Positions 9,105-18,872 of a DNA stretch of 34,683 nucleotides are shown piece by piece. The number at the start of each line of letters is the position of its first letter. Positions within the stretch are counted from its first letter, which is position 1. The translations under genes were made by a program, and so were the position numbers. Below the pieces are notes generated by a model that searched no databases, had not been told where the DNA came from, and worked only from the letters and a program-made list of their open reading frames with translations. Source of the DNA: an uncultured Saprospiraceae bacterium (GTDB taxonomy: Bacteria; Bacteroidota; Bacteroidia; Chitinophagales; Saprospiraceae); assembly GCA_938018185.1 (NCBI GenBank), contig CALIIW010000094.1, positions 1-34,683 on the forward strand. Reading direction: 5' to 3'.

Positions 9105-9437
9105 TTATACATCGTATTTTGGTTTACCTTTATATTTAGAGAAAGGAATGTTGGCTGTGATACCAATTTTTGCGTTTAGAATTGAATTTTGTGAATAATA
9201 TTTTTCATAATTCAAGATTTAATCTAATCAAGGTCTCAACATTTTGCATTTGCTTAATAATGCTAAATTTAGTTAAATTTCATCTCTCTACTGTGTTAGA
9301 TATGCCATCATTTTGAGCGTTCAAATGTTCAAAATATTTTTCTCCTTATAGCTAAATTGAAAATATAGGTAGTATACATATTGTATTGCTAAATTGTACA
9401 ATTAATCTTTCCAGCAATATCTATACTTGCTTACAAT

Positions 9438-9489
9438 TAAGATTTAAACTGTTTCTTTTCTGTTTAGATAAGATTTAAAACTGATTCTT
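9438..9489 (+). repeat. imperfect tandem direct repeat, ~20 nt
   Basis: TAAGATTTAAACTG followed by TTTCTT (9438-9457) recurs as TAAGATTTAAAACTG followed by ATTCTT (9469-9489), a 31-nt period with one insertion and one substitution. It lies upstream of the surface-protein operon and could be a pair of regulator half-sites or a duplication scar. Confidence 0.4.
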
Positions 9490-9492
9490 GAT

Positions 9493-9508
9493 TTACGCAT
9501 TAGCGTAA
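9493..9508. promoter_or_regulatory. perfect dyad TTACGC-ATTA-GCGTAA
   Basis: A 6-bp-arm palindrome with a 4-nt spacer, 163 bp upstream of the 84-aa gene. Its shape resembles operator palindromes of dimeric HTH regulators. The regulator is unknown and no T-run follows, so I read it as a protein site rather than a terminator. Confidence 0.35.
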
Positions 9509-9522
9509 GAGAATAATTTATT

Positions 9523-9545
9523 TATAATCAAGCTTCTTGATTATA
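9523..9545. repeat. perfect 10-bp inverted repeat
   Basis: TATAATCAAG (9523-9532) and CTTGATTATA (9536-9545) pair perfectly around CTT. It lies about 125 bp upstream of the 84-aa gene and is not followed by a U-tract, so it is either an operator or a hairpin in the 5' untranslated leader of the surface-protein transcript. Confidence 0.45.
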
Positions 9546-9670
9546 TCGGGCTCGTCTTATAACCTATTTACACTGTGTTTTGATATTTCAAACTTCTAGT
9601 TTGAGCAAACTTAGGTATTTGCTTAGGCTAACTTGAACATGTTTTTTGATCAATTTTTAAACAAGTTATT

Positions 9671-9925
9671 ATGCAAAAAAGTAAGACAAATTTAAGCGCT
9701 TTGAAGTATCTCTTCTTTGCCTTTTTATTTCTATTCATTGGAAGTTTCACCATTTATGCTTTTGAAAATTCATCTTCTCTCAAAGAAAATTTTACCGGTT
9801 ATTTCCAAACCGTAGTCAATGGTGATGAAGGAACAATTGAATTGAATGCTATGCCAGAGCAAGAAGAGCCGATGAAGCTGAAAGTACTCTCAAAGGAAGA
9901 GATTATGGAAATGAATAAAAAATAA
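9671..9925 (+). CDS. 84-aa membrane/secreted protein preceding the giant surface protein
   Basis: A small protein with a positively charged N-terminus (MQKSKTNLSALK) and one hydrophobic segment at about residues 11-31 (YLFFAFLFLFIGSFTIYAF), either a signal peptide or a single membrane anchor. An acidic segment (MPEQEEPMKLKVLSKEEIME) follows and the protein ends NKK. I recognise no domain. It ends 21 bp before the 2951-aa gene, which points to one transcript. A role as export or attachment accessory for the giant protein is possible but inferred only from position. Confidence 0.65.
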   Translation: MQKSKTNLSALKYLFFAFLFLFIGSFTIYAFENSSSLKENFTGYFQTVVNGDEGTIELNAMPEQEEPMKLKVLSKEEIMEMNKK

Positions 9926-9946
9926 ATAAAACAAAAACTTATTCTC

Positions 9947-12900
9947 ATGAATATATTAAATACTAAGATAAAAGCTTATGAAGCAATAAGATCCATTTTT
10001 ACAATGGTATTCTTGTTTGCCTCTTTCTTTATGTTTGCAGGACATCCCCCTACGCCACAAAACGTTGTAATCACACCAGGAGCAACTTCGGTCACAGTGT
10101 CTTGGGATAACTGTGATGTTGATGTTTGCACTTCAGGGGAAACTTGTCCAAATGGCTGGAATTCTGCAGTTTTTGTACAAGCTGCAGCTCCATGTACGGG
10201 TTGCGTGCCTTCTACTGATGCAGATTTTACTATAGACGGGTGGACAATTCCTGGAGGAGGAGATTGTGATGGCATTAATGAATGCGTGACGTTAGGAGAC
10301 TATGTTATCCCTGGTTTATGTGAAGGTACTGAATATGAAATAACAGTTTGCAATCAAAGAATAACAGTTCCTTTACCAATAATGATAGGTGGTCCAGATG
10401 GGAATATTTGTTGTTTCACAACAACATTCACCACAACCGGTGTACCAGATCCAGGAGGTGTAACAATGTGGGATGTCACTAGAACGGATGCCAACCCATT
10501 ACAATGTGGAGATCCTTTCTTTTTTGATGTTGTTTTGCAAGCGCAAATTTGTGGTACTACAAGCCAAGGAGATGGTTCAGACTTTTCAATGTCAATTGAT
10601 TATACCTCTACTTGTGGAGCGGCTGGAAATTTAGCAACAATTCCGTCTTTTGGAGGTTGTTTTGGGACAGTAACACTAAGTGGAGCGGCAGGTCTTTTTT
10701 CAGATTGCGGCTCATGTGATTTTACTTTTACCCCAACAGTTACAAATATTTGTACTGGAGCTGTATTGTCAGGGAGTGGATTTGTACTAGAAAGCATAGT
10801 TATATCAAATGTAGTAACGGAATGTGATGACATAGGCAGCGTTGTTTGCGGTGCAGAAAACGTTTGCTTTGGAGATGATTACATCATAACATTAGCGGGT
10901 GGAGCAAGCATTGCTGGTCCAAATCCTGGCTTTTATGTGGCACAGATGGCCGGACCCAAACCTTACTTGAGCCCTATTGCTACGGATCCACTTTTCTTAG
11001 GTGTGGTGGCTGCAGTTCCAATTACTGCAACAGAAGTTGCAATTACCAACTTTACTGGTGACTGTGCAACGAACCCAATTTATTATGCCGTTGCAACTAC
11101 TCCAGACTTTACAATTCCATTAGTAAGTCCATGTGAGGATGTCGCTTGTTGCGAAACAAACTTTCTTCCGCCATTTACAGTTGAAGTCGTGCCAACATGT
11201 AATGATTGTGGAAATGCAACTTTAGAAATAACAGTAACAGGAGGAATCGCAGACTGCGATGGAACTGGCTATACGGTTAGTGGAACTTATGATAGTTCTA
11301 TCGGTAACTGTCAAAATGATGAATGTACCGGGGGCATAGAAAATTCTGCCGTGGCTGTGATAGCCAATGTGCCACCACCAGTTACGACTGCTATGAGTGG
11401 TGTACCTTTTGTCCTTACTGATGTTGCAGGAATCGTAGGTTTAACTTTTACAGATAGCGAAGGCTGTTTTGTAGATGTCGCCTATAATTGGACTGTTCCA
11501 AGAATTGATATCGAAGTTTGCGATGTTAAATTCTGTTTAAATGATAATACGGATATAGCTGCAGGATGCCCTAATCCTACACCTATACAAATAGATTGCA
11601 TCACAGGAATCATTGAACCTCCAGTTGCTTCATTTACTTTAGATGTACCTTCTGATGCCTTCCCTTCAGAAACTACTTGGGGCATAACAAATAGTGCTGG
11701 CGTGACGGTAGCAAATGGTGGACCAGGTGTTGGAATATGTACACCGGGCTTAGATCCTAATGATACATATGAAATAACTTTCTTTGATAATTTCGGAGAT
11801 GGTTGGTCTTGCGGAGATGCTCCTGGGACAGCTGTTACATCGGCAACTGTACCATGGACTTATACACCTGGTGATTGGGATAGTGGATCTTGTGGTAGTG
11901 GTGCAACACCAAATGGAGATGGTTCCGTTTTTGGTCCTTTCCCAATTGGTTCACCTACTAAATTAATTACTCCAATCGGTATATTTTCCGGGCCTGGCGT
12001 AATAGATGGTGCTGATGGAACGGCAGACTTTGATCCAGCCGCTGCTGGTGTTGGTTGCCACATCATCTCACACGATTATACAGATCCTTCTACAGGATGT
12101 GTCTTGCATGCAGAAACTCAAATTGTTGTTTGTGCAAATCCAGAGGATCCTATTCCTGTGGATGACGATGTAATGTTTTGTTCAAGTGATCCTGTTCCGG
12201 ATTTAAAAGTCGAAACACCAATGGGGATGGATCCAATAGAAGGGTTTTTTAAAGTAAATGCTCCTTCAGATAATTTTCCTGGGGAGACATCATGGGATAT
12301 ATTTAATAGCGCTGGAGCAATAGTTGCTTCAGGTGCCGCAGGCTGTTCTACTACAGGACCATTGCCTATAGGTGATACTTATACAATTAAATTTAATGAT
12401 AGTTTTGGTGACGGCTGGTCATGTGGAGATGCTCCAGGGACCAATGTTGTTGACCAAATTTCAGGTACTGTTGTTTATGCCTATACACCAGGAGCTTGGG
12501 TAGGAACTTTTTGTGGAGATACAAATGATGCTAATTATCCAAATGGAAATGGTTCTTGTCTTGGCCCATTCCCTATTGGTTCACCAACGCCTCCAGCTCC
12601 AGCTCCTTCAGCAGATAATTGGTTGTGGTTTGGACCTAGTCCTACTCCGCCAACTGTAGTTGGTGACGGATCACATGTTGGAGAAGGTATGTGCTTTAAT
12701 CCAGCAGCTTTCTTCCCCTCTGACTTCTGCCCTTTAACATTTTGGGTAGTTGCAGTAGATATAGTAGAATATGATGATTGTGGAAAACCTTTAGAAGGTG
12801 GACCAAATGTAGAAACTTGCTATTCTTGTCCTGTTCCTATAATGATAACGGAATATGATTCACCAGATCCTCCAAAAGTTACCAGCGGTTTTCACTGTAT

Positions 12901-15900
12901 TGGAAAGGATCCTTCACTTGTTGAACTAACAGCAACTTGTGATCCATGTCTATTTTGTCCAGCAGGACCATTCCCAGTATCATCCATTATTTGGTATGAT
13001 GACATGGGGAATGTAATTGGTACAGGACCAACTTTAAATCCTTTCACTTCAGGAGCAATTGATCCTGATGCCTGTGAACCGGGTTGTGTTACATTCTTTG
13101 CTTCATGTGTCTGTACTTCAGACATCGTTTGTGAATCTGAAAGATCACCTGTCTCTTTTGAAATAATAGACTGTGATTTAGATTGCGAAGATGGTTGTAC
13201 ATATTTCCTTGTCTTAGAGGACTCAGGTGGTGATGGCTGGGATGGTGCAAGCATAGATGTAAGCTTACGAGAAGAATGGCCTGCAAATAACTACAAAGTA
13301 AATATTACTTCTTGCACAAATAGTTATGATGTTATTCCACTTCAAGTGAAGTCGGGAGAATTTATAGATCTAGAATATTGGAATGGTGCTAATGAAACAG
13401 AACATGCTTGGGCACTTTTAGATTGGAACAAGGATACCATTTTGTCATCTGGTTATGATGCTGCAAATTGCAATTCTTTGGCTCCAATACCTGCTCAACC
13501 TTATAGAGCTAAAGCTGAATGTCCAGAATGTTGTGAAGTAGAATACAGCGATTTCTGTGCAAGAGTAACAGTAGGTCTTTGGCCAGAATTTATGTCATGG
13601 GAATTATATGAAGGAACTTGCTCAACAACAAAACAAGGCGAAAGAGTATTCTACATAAATGCAACATTTTACGAAGGCAATCCTCCTGGTTCAGTAATCG
13701 ATCATGAGATACCAAATCTAGATGGTTGTCAGGAATATACAATCGCCTTATTTGACGGTTTCAATACTGGTTGGAATGGTGGAGATTGGACCCTTCTTAC
13801 AACAGATAAAAATTTAGGAGGACCAGCAAATCAAATACTCGACGAAACAGATTCCAAATTTGGTTGGTTTGAAGTTACTGGAGTTACGGATGCAGAATTT
13901 CCAAATGATAATAATGCAAACTTACCAGGAGATGAATATAGAGAGTGTTGGCAATTGCCATGTCCATCAGATTGTCCAGGACCTATTGTAGGTATTGGAG
14001 ATCCCGTGAATTGTACCGGAACAGCAGAGATTATCACACCAGAAGCAATGATTTGTTATCCAAATTGTAATCATGCATTTGGAATTGGTTGTGAAATTGA
14101 TGTAGATTTAGAAGTTTTGGTTGACGGTAATCCTGATCCAAATGCTTCCATATTTTTTGACCTGAATTTACCTCCAGGTATGAATGTTGGAACCATTGGA
14201 GGATTTCCAGTTGGCTGTCATAAAATAGTGTACTACATCAATTATTGTGATGGCATAACTACTAGATGTACTTCAGATATTACCATATCTACAGTTACAA
14301 ATCCGACGATGGTTTGTAATGATTTGGTACACATCAGTTTGAAAAATAATGACGATAATCCAGCAGAAGGTGGATGGAGCCAAGGCTTTAATGATGACCT
14401 TGATGAGTGTGTTATTAAAATCACTCCAGACATGGTATTGGAAGCTACAGCAAATGAATTATGTCAAAATTCACTAAACTCTGAATACAGTATAACCTTA
14501 TTAGATAGCGCAGGCAATCTAATAGAAGTATTATCAGATAGAGGTCTTCCAATGGACTGCTTCGGAAGAGAGATTCCACCGGAATTGTTGAATTGTCCAT
14601 TAGTGCCAGCAACGAATCTGATAAGTTCAGCTCAAGTTAAAACTACAATCACTTATGTCATTGAACATAAATTAAGCGGCAATAAATGTTGGGGAGAAAT
14701 CAAAGTAGAGGATAAAGATGCACCCTTAATTATTTGCAATGATTATGATGTAGAGTGTACAAACCCAGACTACGCAAACGAAGACTTTGAAGTTACTGAT
14801 ACGATACAAGTAGGTCCTGAACTTCCAGCGAATATCGCAGGTGGATTTGGTGGCCCTGGACAATCAAACTTATTCTTACCAGTAAATATTGGTGTGGATA
14901 AATGTTACCCACTCGGCGTTACATTGAAAGACATCCAAGTGAATCTAGATATGATTCACAATGAGATAACGGATGTATCCGTCTTCTTGCATTTACCGAC
15001 TGCATTGATAAACGCAGGTTTTACTTCTCCAATGACATTGGATCTAAATGGAGATGTAGGCTCACAAAATACTTACACACCAAATCCGATAAATGATTCA
15101 CCAGACTTGTTGGCTTTTGTGCAAGGTCCATTGGCAAATCCAGATTGTAATTTATTGGCTTCAACTTCACCAGAATATTTTGGTACAGAAACAACAGGTG
15201 CAAATTCATTGCCAGGAAATCTGGGAGGAACTTGGTATATCCAAGTGGTTGATAACAATGTATCTTTCCCAGATCCACCATTTGGAGCAGGAGAGGTGAC
15301 AGCGGCAAATATTATAATCACTTGTGGTTTTCCAACGCCAATGGCAGCATACGACTGTAGTCCATTTGAGGTTAATTTAATATCAGAGATTATAGAAGAA
15401 ACAAACTGCGATCAGTCAGATTGGAACGGTGCAAAATTATTGAGAACATACGAGGCAATAGACGAATGTGGCAACGCATCTTATTGTACACAAACAGTAA
15501 ACCTTAAGGCACCAAGTTTTGATGATATCAGTATACCTGGAAACATCGATTTAGAATGTTCAGATGCAACTTGTGATCCAGAAAATATTACACCGGATTT
15601 AAGTGGCTCTCCATTTTTTGGATGTTTTGATGTAACGGCAGATTTGCATAGTTTCTGTGATATATCTTATACTTATAATGATCAAATTATTCCAACCTGT
15701 GGGAAAGGATATAAGATCGTTAGAGAATGGACGATTGTAAATTGTTGTACAAATGTATTTAAGAACTTCACGCAATTGATAGGAGTAGGAGACCACACGG
15801 GTCCAGAAATAAATGCAGGAGACATAACAGCAAACTCAGATCCTTATGATTGTGATGCTAGTCTTGCTTTTAGTCAAGCAGTAACAGATGCTTGTTCAGG

Positions 15901-18802
15901 TGTATCTTCAATCTCTGTATCCTATACAGTAGGTGGAGGCGCTTACACTGGAGGAGGAACTGTAAATATTGCAAATGTATTCCCAGGTGGAGATTTTGTA
16001 GACAATCTTCCATTAGGTGTTACAGAAGTGATGATCACTGCAACAGATAGTTGCAACAACTCCACAGTGCAATTGGTGAATGTAACCATAGAAGACAACT
16101 CGCAACCATTTGCTGTATGCGACGATAACTTACATGTATCACTTAACAATGATGGTCTGGCATGGATCACGGCAGAAAATTTTGATGAGGGTTCATCAGA
16201 TAATTGTAGTGAGGTGACCTTAGAGATCAGATCTTTAGGTTGTGTAGGAGAAGGTTGGGGACCAGCAGCAGAAGTAGCTTGTTGTGATGCACCAAATGTT
16301 GTACTAGAATTAAGAGTAACAGATGCTGCAGGAAATACAAATATTTGTTGGGCAGAGATCACAATAGAAGATCCATTCGGACCAATAGTGACATGTCCAT
16401 CGGATTTAACGGTAGATTGTAATGATCCCTTGTTTGATAATCCTTGGCAAGAGGAACCAACGGCTTCAGATAACTGTGCGGCGAATCTGATAAACACAGT
16501 AGATGGAGGAAGCCTAGATAATTGTCATGCAGGAACCTTAACACGAACTTGGACATACAGTGATGGTTCAGACAAATCAGATGATGTAAGTTGTACTCAA
16601 CGAATCACCTTTGAACATGTGTCTGACTTTACGGTTCAGTTCCCACCAGACATTACGATAGATACCTGTCCAGATGATACAGGAGATACAGGTGCGCCAA
16701 TAATACTAGATGATGATTGTGAGTTAGTCGCGATCAATTATGAAGACTTAGAATTGACCATACAAGGAGAGGCATGCTTTAAGATCATCAGAAAATGGAC
16801 TTTGATTAACTGGTGTGTTTACGATGATACGCAAACACCTACAAATGGAGGAATACCACTGCCACTGCCAAACACCTTCAGAGATAATGATGGTTATTTC
16901 TACTATGAGCAGACGATCAAGGTCATTGATCAAGATGCACCAACAGTAGATATGCCAACACCAGATCCATGTGATTATACAGATGGCTGCGAAGGCTTTG
17001 TAGAATTGATTGCAATTGGATCAGATGATTGTTCTTCAGAATTGCAATATGAATGGTCTATTAATGCTTTTGGTGAAGGTGTGACCATAATTACAGGAGA
17101 TGGAGAAGATGCATCTGGTGTATATCCATATGGCTGCCACATCATCACTTGGCATGTAGGAGATCATTGTGGAAATTGGACTAGTACAGATTTTGAATTC
17201 TGTATAGAAGATTGCAAAAATCCAACACCTGTTTGTTTGAATGGTATTTCTGTAGAAGTGATGAATGATGGAGATGGTTGTGTGCCGATTTGGGCAACAG
17301 ATTTATTGGAGTATGCCTTTGATAATTGTGATGGTGACTCTACTGTTGAAGCTTCTGTCTTAATAAGAAGAGAAGGAGAAACTGGACCACCACAAACTCA
17401 AATAGAAGTTTGTTGCGAAGATGTACCAGGAGGAATTGTAAATGTAGAAATCTGGGTAACAGATGAAGCAGGCAATTCTGACTATTGTACGACTTACATC
17501 ATACCACAAGATAACTTGGGCAACTGTCCAGGCTCTGCAGGTGGATCAGCAATGATTGCAGGAGACGTGTTGACAGAATCAGGCCAAGTGGTCGGACAAG
17601 TAACAATGGATATTGCGCAGATGTCTGGCACTATGTCAAATACAATGGCTAACAACAACTCAGGCTATTATGCTTTTGAGAATTTGGCTACAAATAACAC
17701 TTACTGCGTATCACCAGAGAAGGATATCAATCCATTGAACGGTGTGAGTACATACGATTTAGTATTGATCTCACAACACATCATTGGAACGAATCCATTG
17801 ACTTCTCCTTATCAGTTGATTGCGGCAGATGTAAATAACTCTGGGACCATATCGACATTTGATTTGGTACAATTGAGGCAATTGATCTTATTTGTAATCA
17901 CGGACTTTCCATCAAATAAATCCTGGAGGTTTGTGGATTCGGATTATGTATTCCCAATCCCAACAAATCCTTGGTCAGCTGCTTTCCCAGAGAATGTTTG
18001 TGTAACACCTTTGATGGTAGATGAATTGGATACTGATTTTGTAGGAATCAAGGTAGGAGACATAAATGGCTCAGCAAATCCAAACAATTTTGTTGAAGAT
18101 CAAAGCAGAGATTATCCATCGACTCTATTATTAGAAATAGAGGATAGAAAAGTGAAGGCTGGAGAAACTTACAATGTAGCTTTCAAAGCAAATGACTTCA
18201 CACAGATATCTGGTTATCAATTTACTCTTGAGTTTGATGCAAGCAAGTTAGAATTAGTTTCAACGGCAGCTGGAAGATTAAAAGTGGCAGACGGCAACTT
18301 TGGTCATTCCTACGTGGAAGAAGGCATATTGACGACCTCTTACAATGAAGCAGTGCCAATGTCAATTGAGACAGGATCAGATTTGTTCTACATAAACTTC
18401 AAAGCAAAGGAGCATGGCTATTTAAAAGATATGCTACAGGTAAGCAGTTCTTATACCAATGCTGAAGCATATACAAATGGTGGCGTCTTGATAGATGTAG
18501 ATTTGGCATTCAACAAAGTTGGTGCAACACTTTCATCAGCAGGGTTTGAATTGTTGCAAAACAAGCCCAATCCTTTTAATGAGTCTACAGTAATTGGTTT
18601 CAGCTTACCACAGGCAGCAACTGCAACATTCAAAATATTTGATGTGTCAGGAAAGTTGCTTAAGTATGTAGAAGGAGATTTTGCAAGAGGGTATAACGAA
18701 GTTTCTTTTGAAAGTAAAGACCTTCAAGCTACAGGAGTACTTTATTATCAGTTAGATACCGAAGGATTCTCAGCTACGAAGAAAATGATATTAATTGAAT
18801 AA
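9947..18802 (+). CDS. giant Cys-rich T9SS surface protein with dockerin-like and cohesin-like domains
   Basis: A 2951-aa exported mosaic protein. Residues about 15-32 are the hydrophobic signal region, followed by an FN3-like domain (PPTPQNVVITPGATSVTVSW). Four modules carry a 'GDGW' or 'GWNGG' motif: about 560-665, 765-885, 1085-1190 and 1200-1310. The first two are close duplicates ending GPFPIGSPT. Residues about 1615-1795 resemble a proprotein-convertase P domain (VTDVSVFLHLP, GTWYIQVVD). About 1795-2500 is HYR/Ig-like with repeated 'SDNC' and 'C..WAEI.I.D' patterns. Next come a CnaB-like segment, dockerin-like calcium repeats (DINPLNGVSTYDL, DVNNSGTISTFDL; about 2593-2704), a cohesin-like domain (about 2724-2850) and a T9SS domain (NKPNPFNEST, about 2866-2951). 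Cysteines are abundant up to the dockerin region and absent from the last quarter-kilobase. It is probably a cell-surface adhesin or scaffold. Confidence 0.88.
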   Translation: MNILNTKIKAYEAIRSIFTMVFLFASFFMFAGHPPTPQNVVITPGATSVTVSWDNCDVDVCTSGETCPNGWNSAVFVQAAAPCTGCVPSTDADFTIDGWTIPGGGDCDGINECVTLGDYVIPGLCEGTEYEITVCNQRITVPLPIMIGGPDGNICCFTTTFTTTGVPDPGGVTMWDVTRTDANPLQCGDPFFFDVVLQAQICGTTSQGDGSDFSMSIDYTSTCGAAGNLATIPSFGGCFGTVTLSGAAGLFSDCGSCDFTFTPTVTNICTGAVLSGSGFVLESIVISNVVTECDDIGSVVCGAENVCFGDDYIITLAGGASIAGPNPGFYVAQMAGPKPYLSPIATDPLFLGVVAAVPITATEVAITNFTGDCATNPIYYAVATTPDFTIPLVSPCEDVACCETNFLPPFTVEVVPTCNDCGNATLEITVTGGIADCDGTGYTVSGTYDSSIGNCQNDECTGGIENSAVAVIANVPPPVTTAMSGVPFVLTDVAGIVGLTFTDSEGCFVDVAYNWTVPRIDIEVCDVKFCLNDNTDIAAGCPNPTPIQIDCITGIIEPPVASFTLDVPSDAFPSETTWGITNSAGVTVANGGPGVGICTPGLDPNDTYEITFFDNFGDGWSCGDAPGTAVTSATVPWTYTPGDWDSGSCGSGATPNGDGSVFGPFPIGSPTKLITPIGIFSGPGVIDGADGTADFDPAAAGVGCHIISHDYTDPSTGCVLHAETQIVVCANPEDPIPVDDDVMFCSSDPVPDLKVETPMGMDPIEGFFKVNAPSDNFPGETSWDIFNSAGAIVASGAAGCSTTGPLPIGDTYTIKFNDSFGDGWSCGDAPGTNVVDQISGTVVYAYTPGAWVGTFCGDTNDANYPNGNGSCLGPFPIGSPTPPAPAPSADNWLWFGPSPTPPTVVGDGSHVGEGMCFNPAAFFPSDFCPLTFWVVAVDIVEYDDCGKPLEGGPNVETCYSCPVPIMITEYDSPDPPKVTSGFHCIGKDPSLVELTATCDPCLFCPAGPFPVSSIIWYDDMGNVIGTGPTLNPFTSGAIDPDACEPGCVTFFASCVCTSDIVCESERSPVSFEIIDCDLDCEDGCTYFLVLEDSGGDGWDGASIDVSLREEWPANNYKVNITSCTNSYDVIPLQVKSGEFIDLEYWNGANETEHAWALLDWNKDTILSSGYDAANCNSLAPIPAQPYRAKAECPECCEVEYSDFCARVTVGLWPEFMSWELYEGTCSTTKQGERVFYINATFYEGNPPGSVIDHEIPNLDGCQEYTIALFDGFNTGWNGGDWTLLTTDKNLGGPANQILDETDSKFGWFEVTGVTDAEFPNDNNANLPGDEYRECWQLPCPSDCPGPIVGIGDPVNCTGTAEIITPEAMICYPNCNHAFGIGCEIDVDLEVLVDGNPDPNASIFFDLNLPPGMNVGTIGGFPVGCHKIVYYINYCDGITTRCTSDITISTVTNPTMVCNDLVHISLKNNDDNPAEGGWSQGFNDDLDECVIKITPDMVLEATANELCQNSLNSEYSITLLDSAGNLIEVLSDRGLPMDCFGREIPPELLNCPLVPATNLISSAQVKTTITYVIEHKLSGNKCWGEIKVEDKDAPLIICNDYDVECTNPDYANEDFEVTDTIQVGPELPANIAGGFGGPGQSNLFLPVNIGVDKCYPLGVTLKDIQVNLDMIHNEITDVSVFLHLPTALINAGFTSPMTLDLNGDVGSQNTYTPNPINDSPDLLAFVQGPLANPDCNLLASTSPEYFGTETTGANSLPGNLGGTWYIQVVDNNVSFPDPPFGAGEVTAANIIITCGFPTPMAAYDCSPFEVNLISEIIEETNCDQSDWNGAKLLRTYEAIDECGNASYCTQTVNLKAPSFDDISIPGNIDLECSDATCDPENITPDLSGSPFFGCFDVTADLHSFCDISYTYNDQIIPTCGKGYKIVREWTIVNCCTNVFKNFTQLIGVGDHTGPEINAGDITANSDPYDCDASLAFSQAVTDACSGVSSISVSYTVGGGAYTGGGTVNIANVFPGGDFVDNLPLGVTEVMITATDSCNNSTVQLVNVTIEDNSQPFAVCDDNLHVSLNNDGLAWITAENFDEGSSDNCSEVTLEIRSLGCVGEGWGPAAEVACCDAPNVVLELRVTDAAGNTNICWAEITIEDPFGPIVTCPSDLTVDCNDPLFDNPWQEEPTASDNCAANLINTVDGGSLDNCHAGTLTRTWTYSDGSDKSDDVSCTQRITFEHVSDFTVQFPPDITIDTCPDDTGDTGAPIILDDDCELVAINYEDLELTIQGEACFKIIRKWTLINWCVYDDTQTPTNGGIPLPLPNTFRDNDGYFYYEQTIKVIDQDAPTVDMPTPDPCDYTDGCEGFVELIAIGSDDCSSELQYEWSINAFGEGVTIITGDGEDASGVYPYGCHIITWHVGDHCGNWTSTDFEFCIEDCKNPTPVCLNGISVEVMNDGDGCVPIWATDLLEYAFDNCDGDSTVEASVLIRREGETGPPQTQIEVCCEDVPGGIVNVEIWVTDEAGNSDYCTTYIIPQDNLGNCPGSAGGSAMIAGDVLTESGQVVGQVTMDIAQMSGTMSNTMANNNSGYYAFENLATNNTYCVSPEKDINPLNGVSTYDLVLISQHIIGTNPLTSPYQLIAADVNNSGTISTFDLVQLRQLILFVITDFPSNKSWRFVDSDYVFPIPTNPWSAAFPENVCVTPLMVDELDTDFVGIKVGDINGSANPNNFVEDQSRDYPSTLLLEIEDRKVKAGETYNVAFKANDFTQISGYQFTLEFDASKLELVSTAAGRLKVADGNFGHSYVEEGILTTSYNEAVPMSIETGSDLFYINFKAKEHGYLKDMLQVSSSYTNAEAYTNGGVLIDVDLAFNKVGATLSSAGFELLQNKPNPFNESTVIGFSLPQAATATFKIFDVSGKLLKYVEGDFARGYNEVSFESKDLQATGVLYYQLDTEGFSATKKMILIE

Positions 18803-18841
18803 ACTTAATGTTTAAAATAACTAAATACTAAGTATGGAATG

Positions 18842-18872
18842 AAGGGCTGGATTTTAATCCAGCCCTTTTTTT
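18842..18872 (+). terminator. intrinsic terminator of the giant surface-protein gene
   Basis: A 12-bp perfect stem, AAGGGCTGGATT (18842-18853) with AATCCAGCCCTT (18856-18867), runs into seven T (18866-18872). It starts 40 bp after the stop codon and is the end of the surface-protein transcript. Confidence 0.9.

Larger units (their letters stand above)
8869..9670. other. 800-bp divergent intergenic region with several dyads
   Basis: No convincing coding frame is present. The region separates the minus-strand lipoprotein/M4 pair from the plus-strand surface-protein pair and is very AT-rich. It contains a hairpin and dyad at 9075-9104, a direct repeat at 9438-9489, two strong dyads at 9493-9508 and 9523-9545, and alternating CAAAC/GTTTG/CAAAC segments at 9589-9610 that could form mutually exclusive hairpins. 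Such a long structured upstream region suggests elaborate regulation of the giant surface-protein gene or a long untranslated leader. Confidence 0.5.

Noticed and set aside
15943-16497. 184-aa minus-strand frame opposite the giant gene
   Set aside because: Long antisense frames are expected opposite this low-complexity, Thr/Ser/Asp-rich coding sequence; no domain is visible. The same holds for the other antisense frames in 9976-18633.
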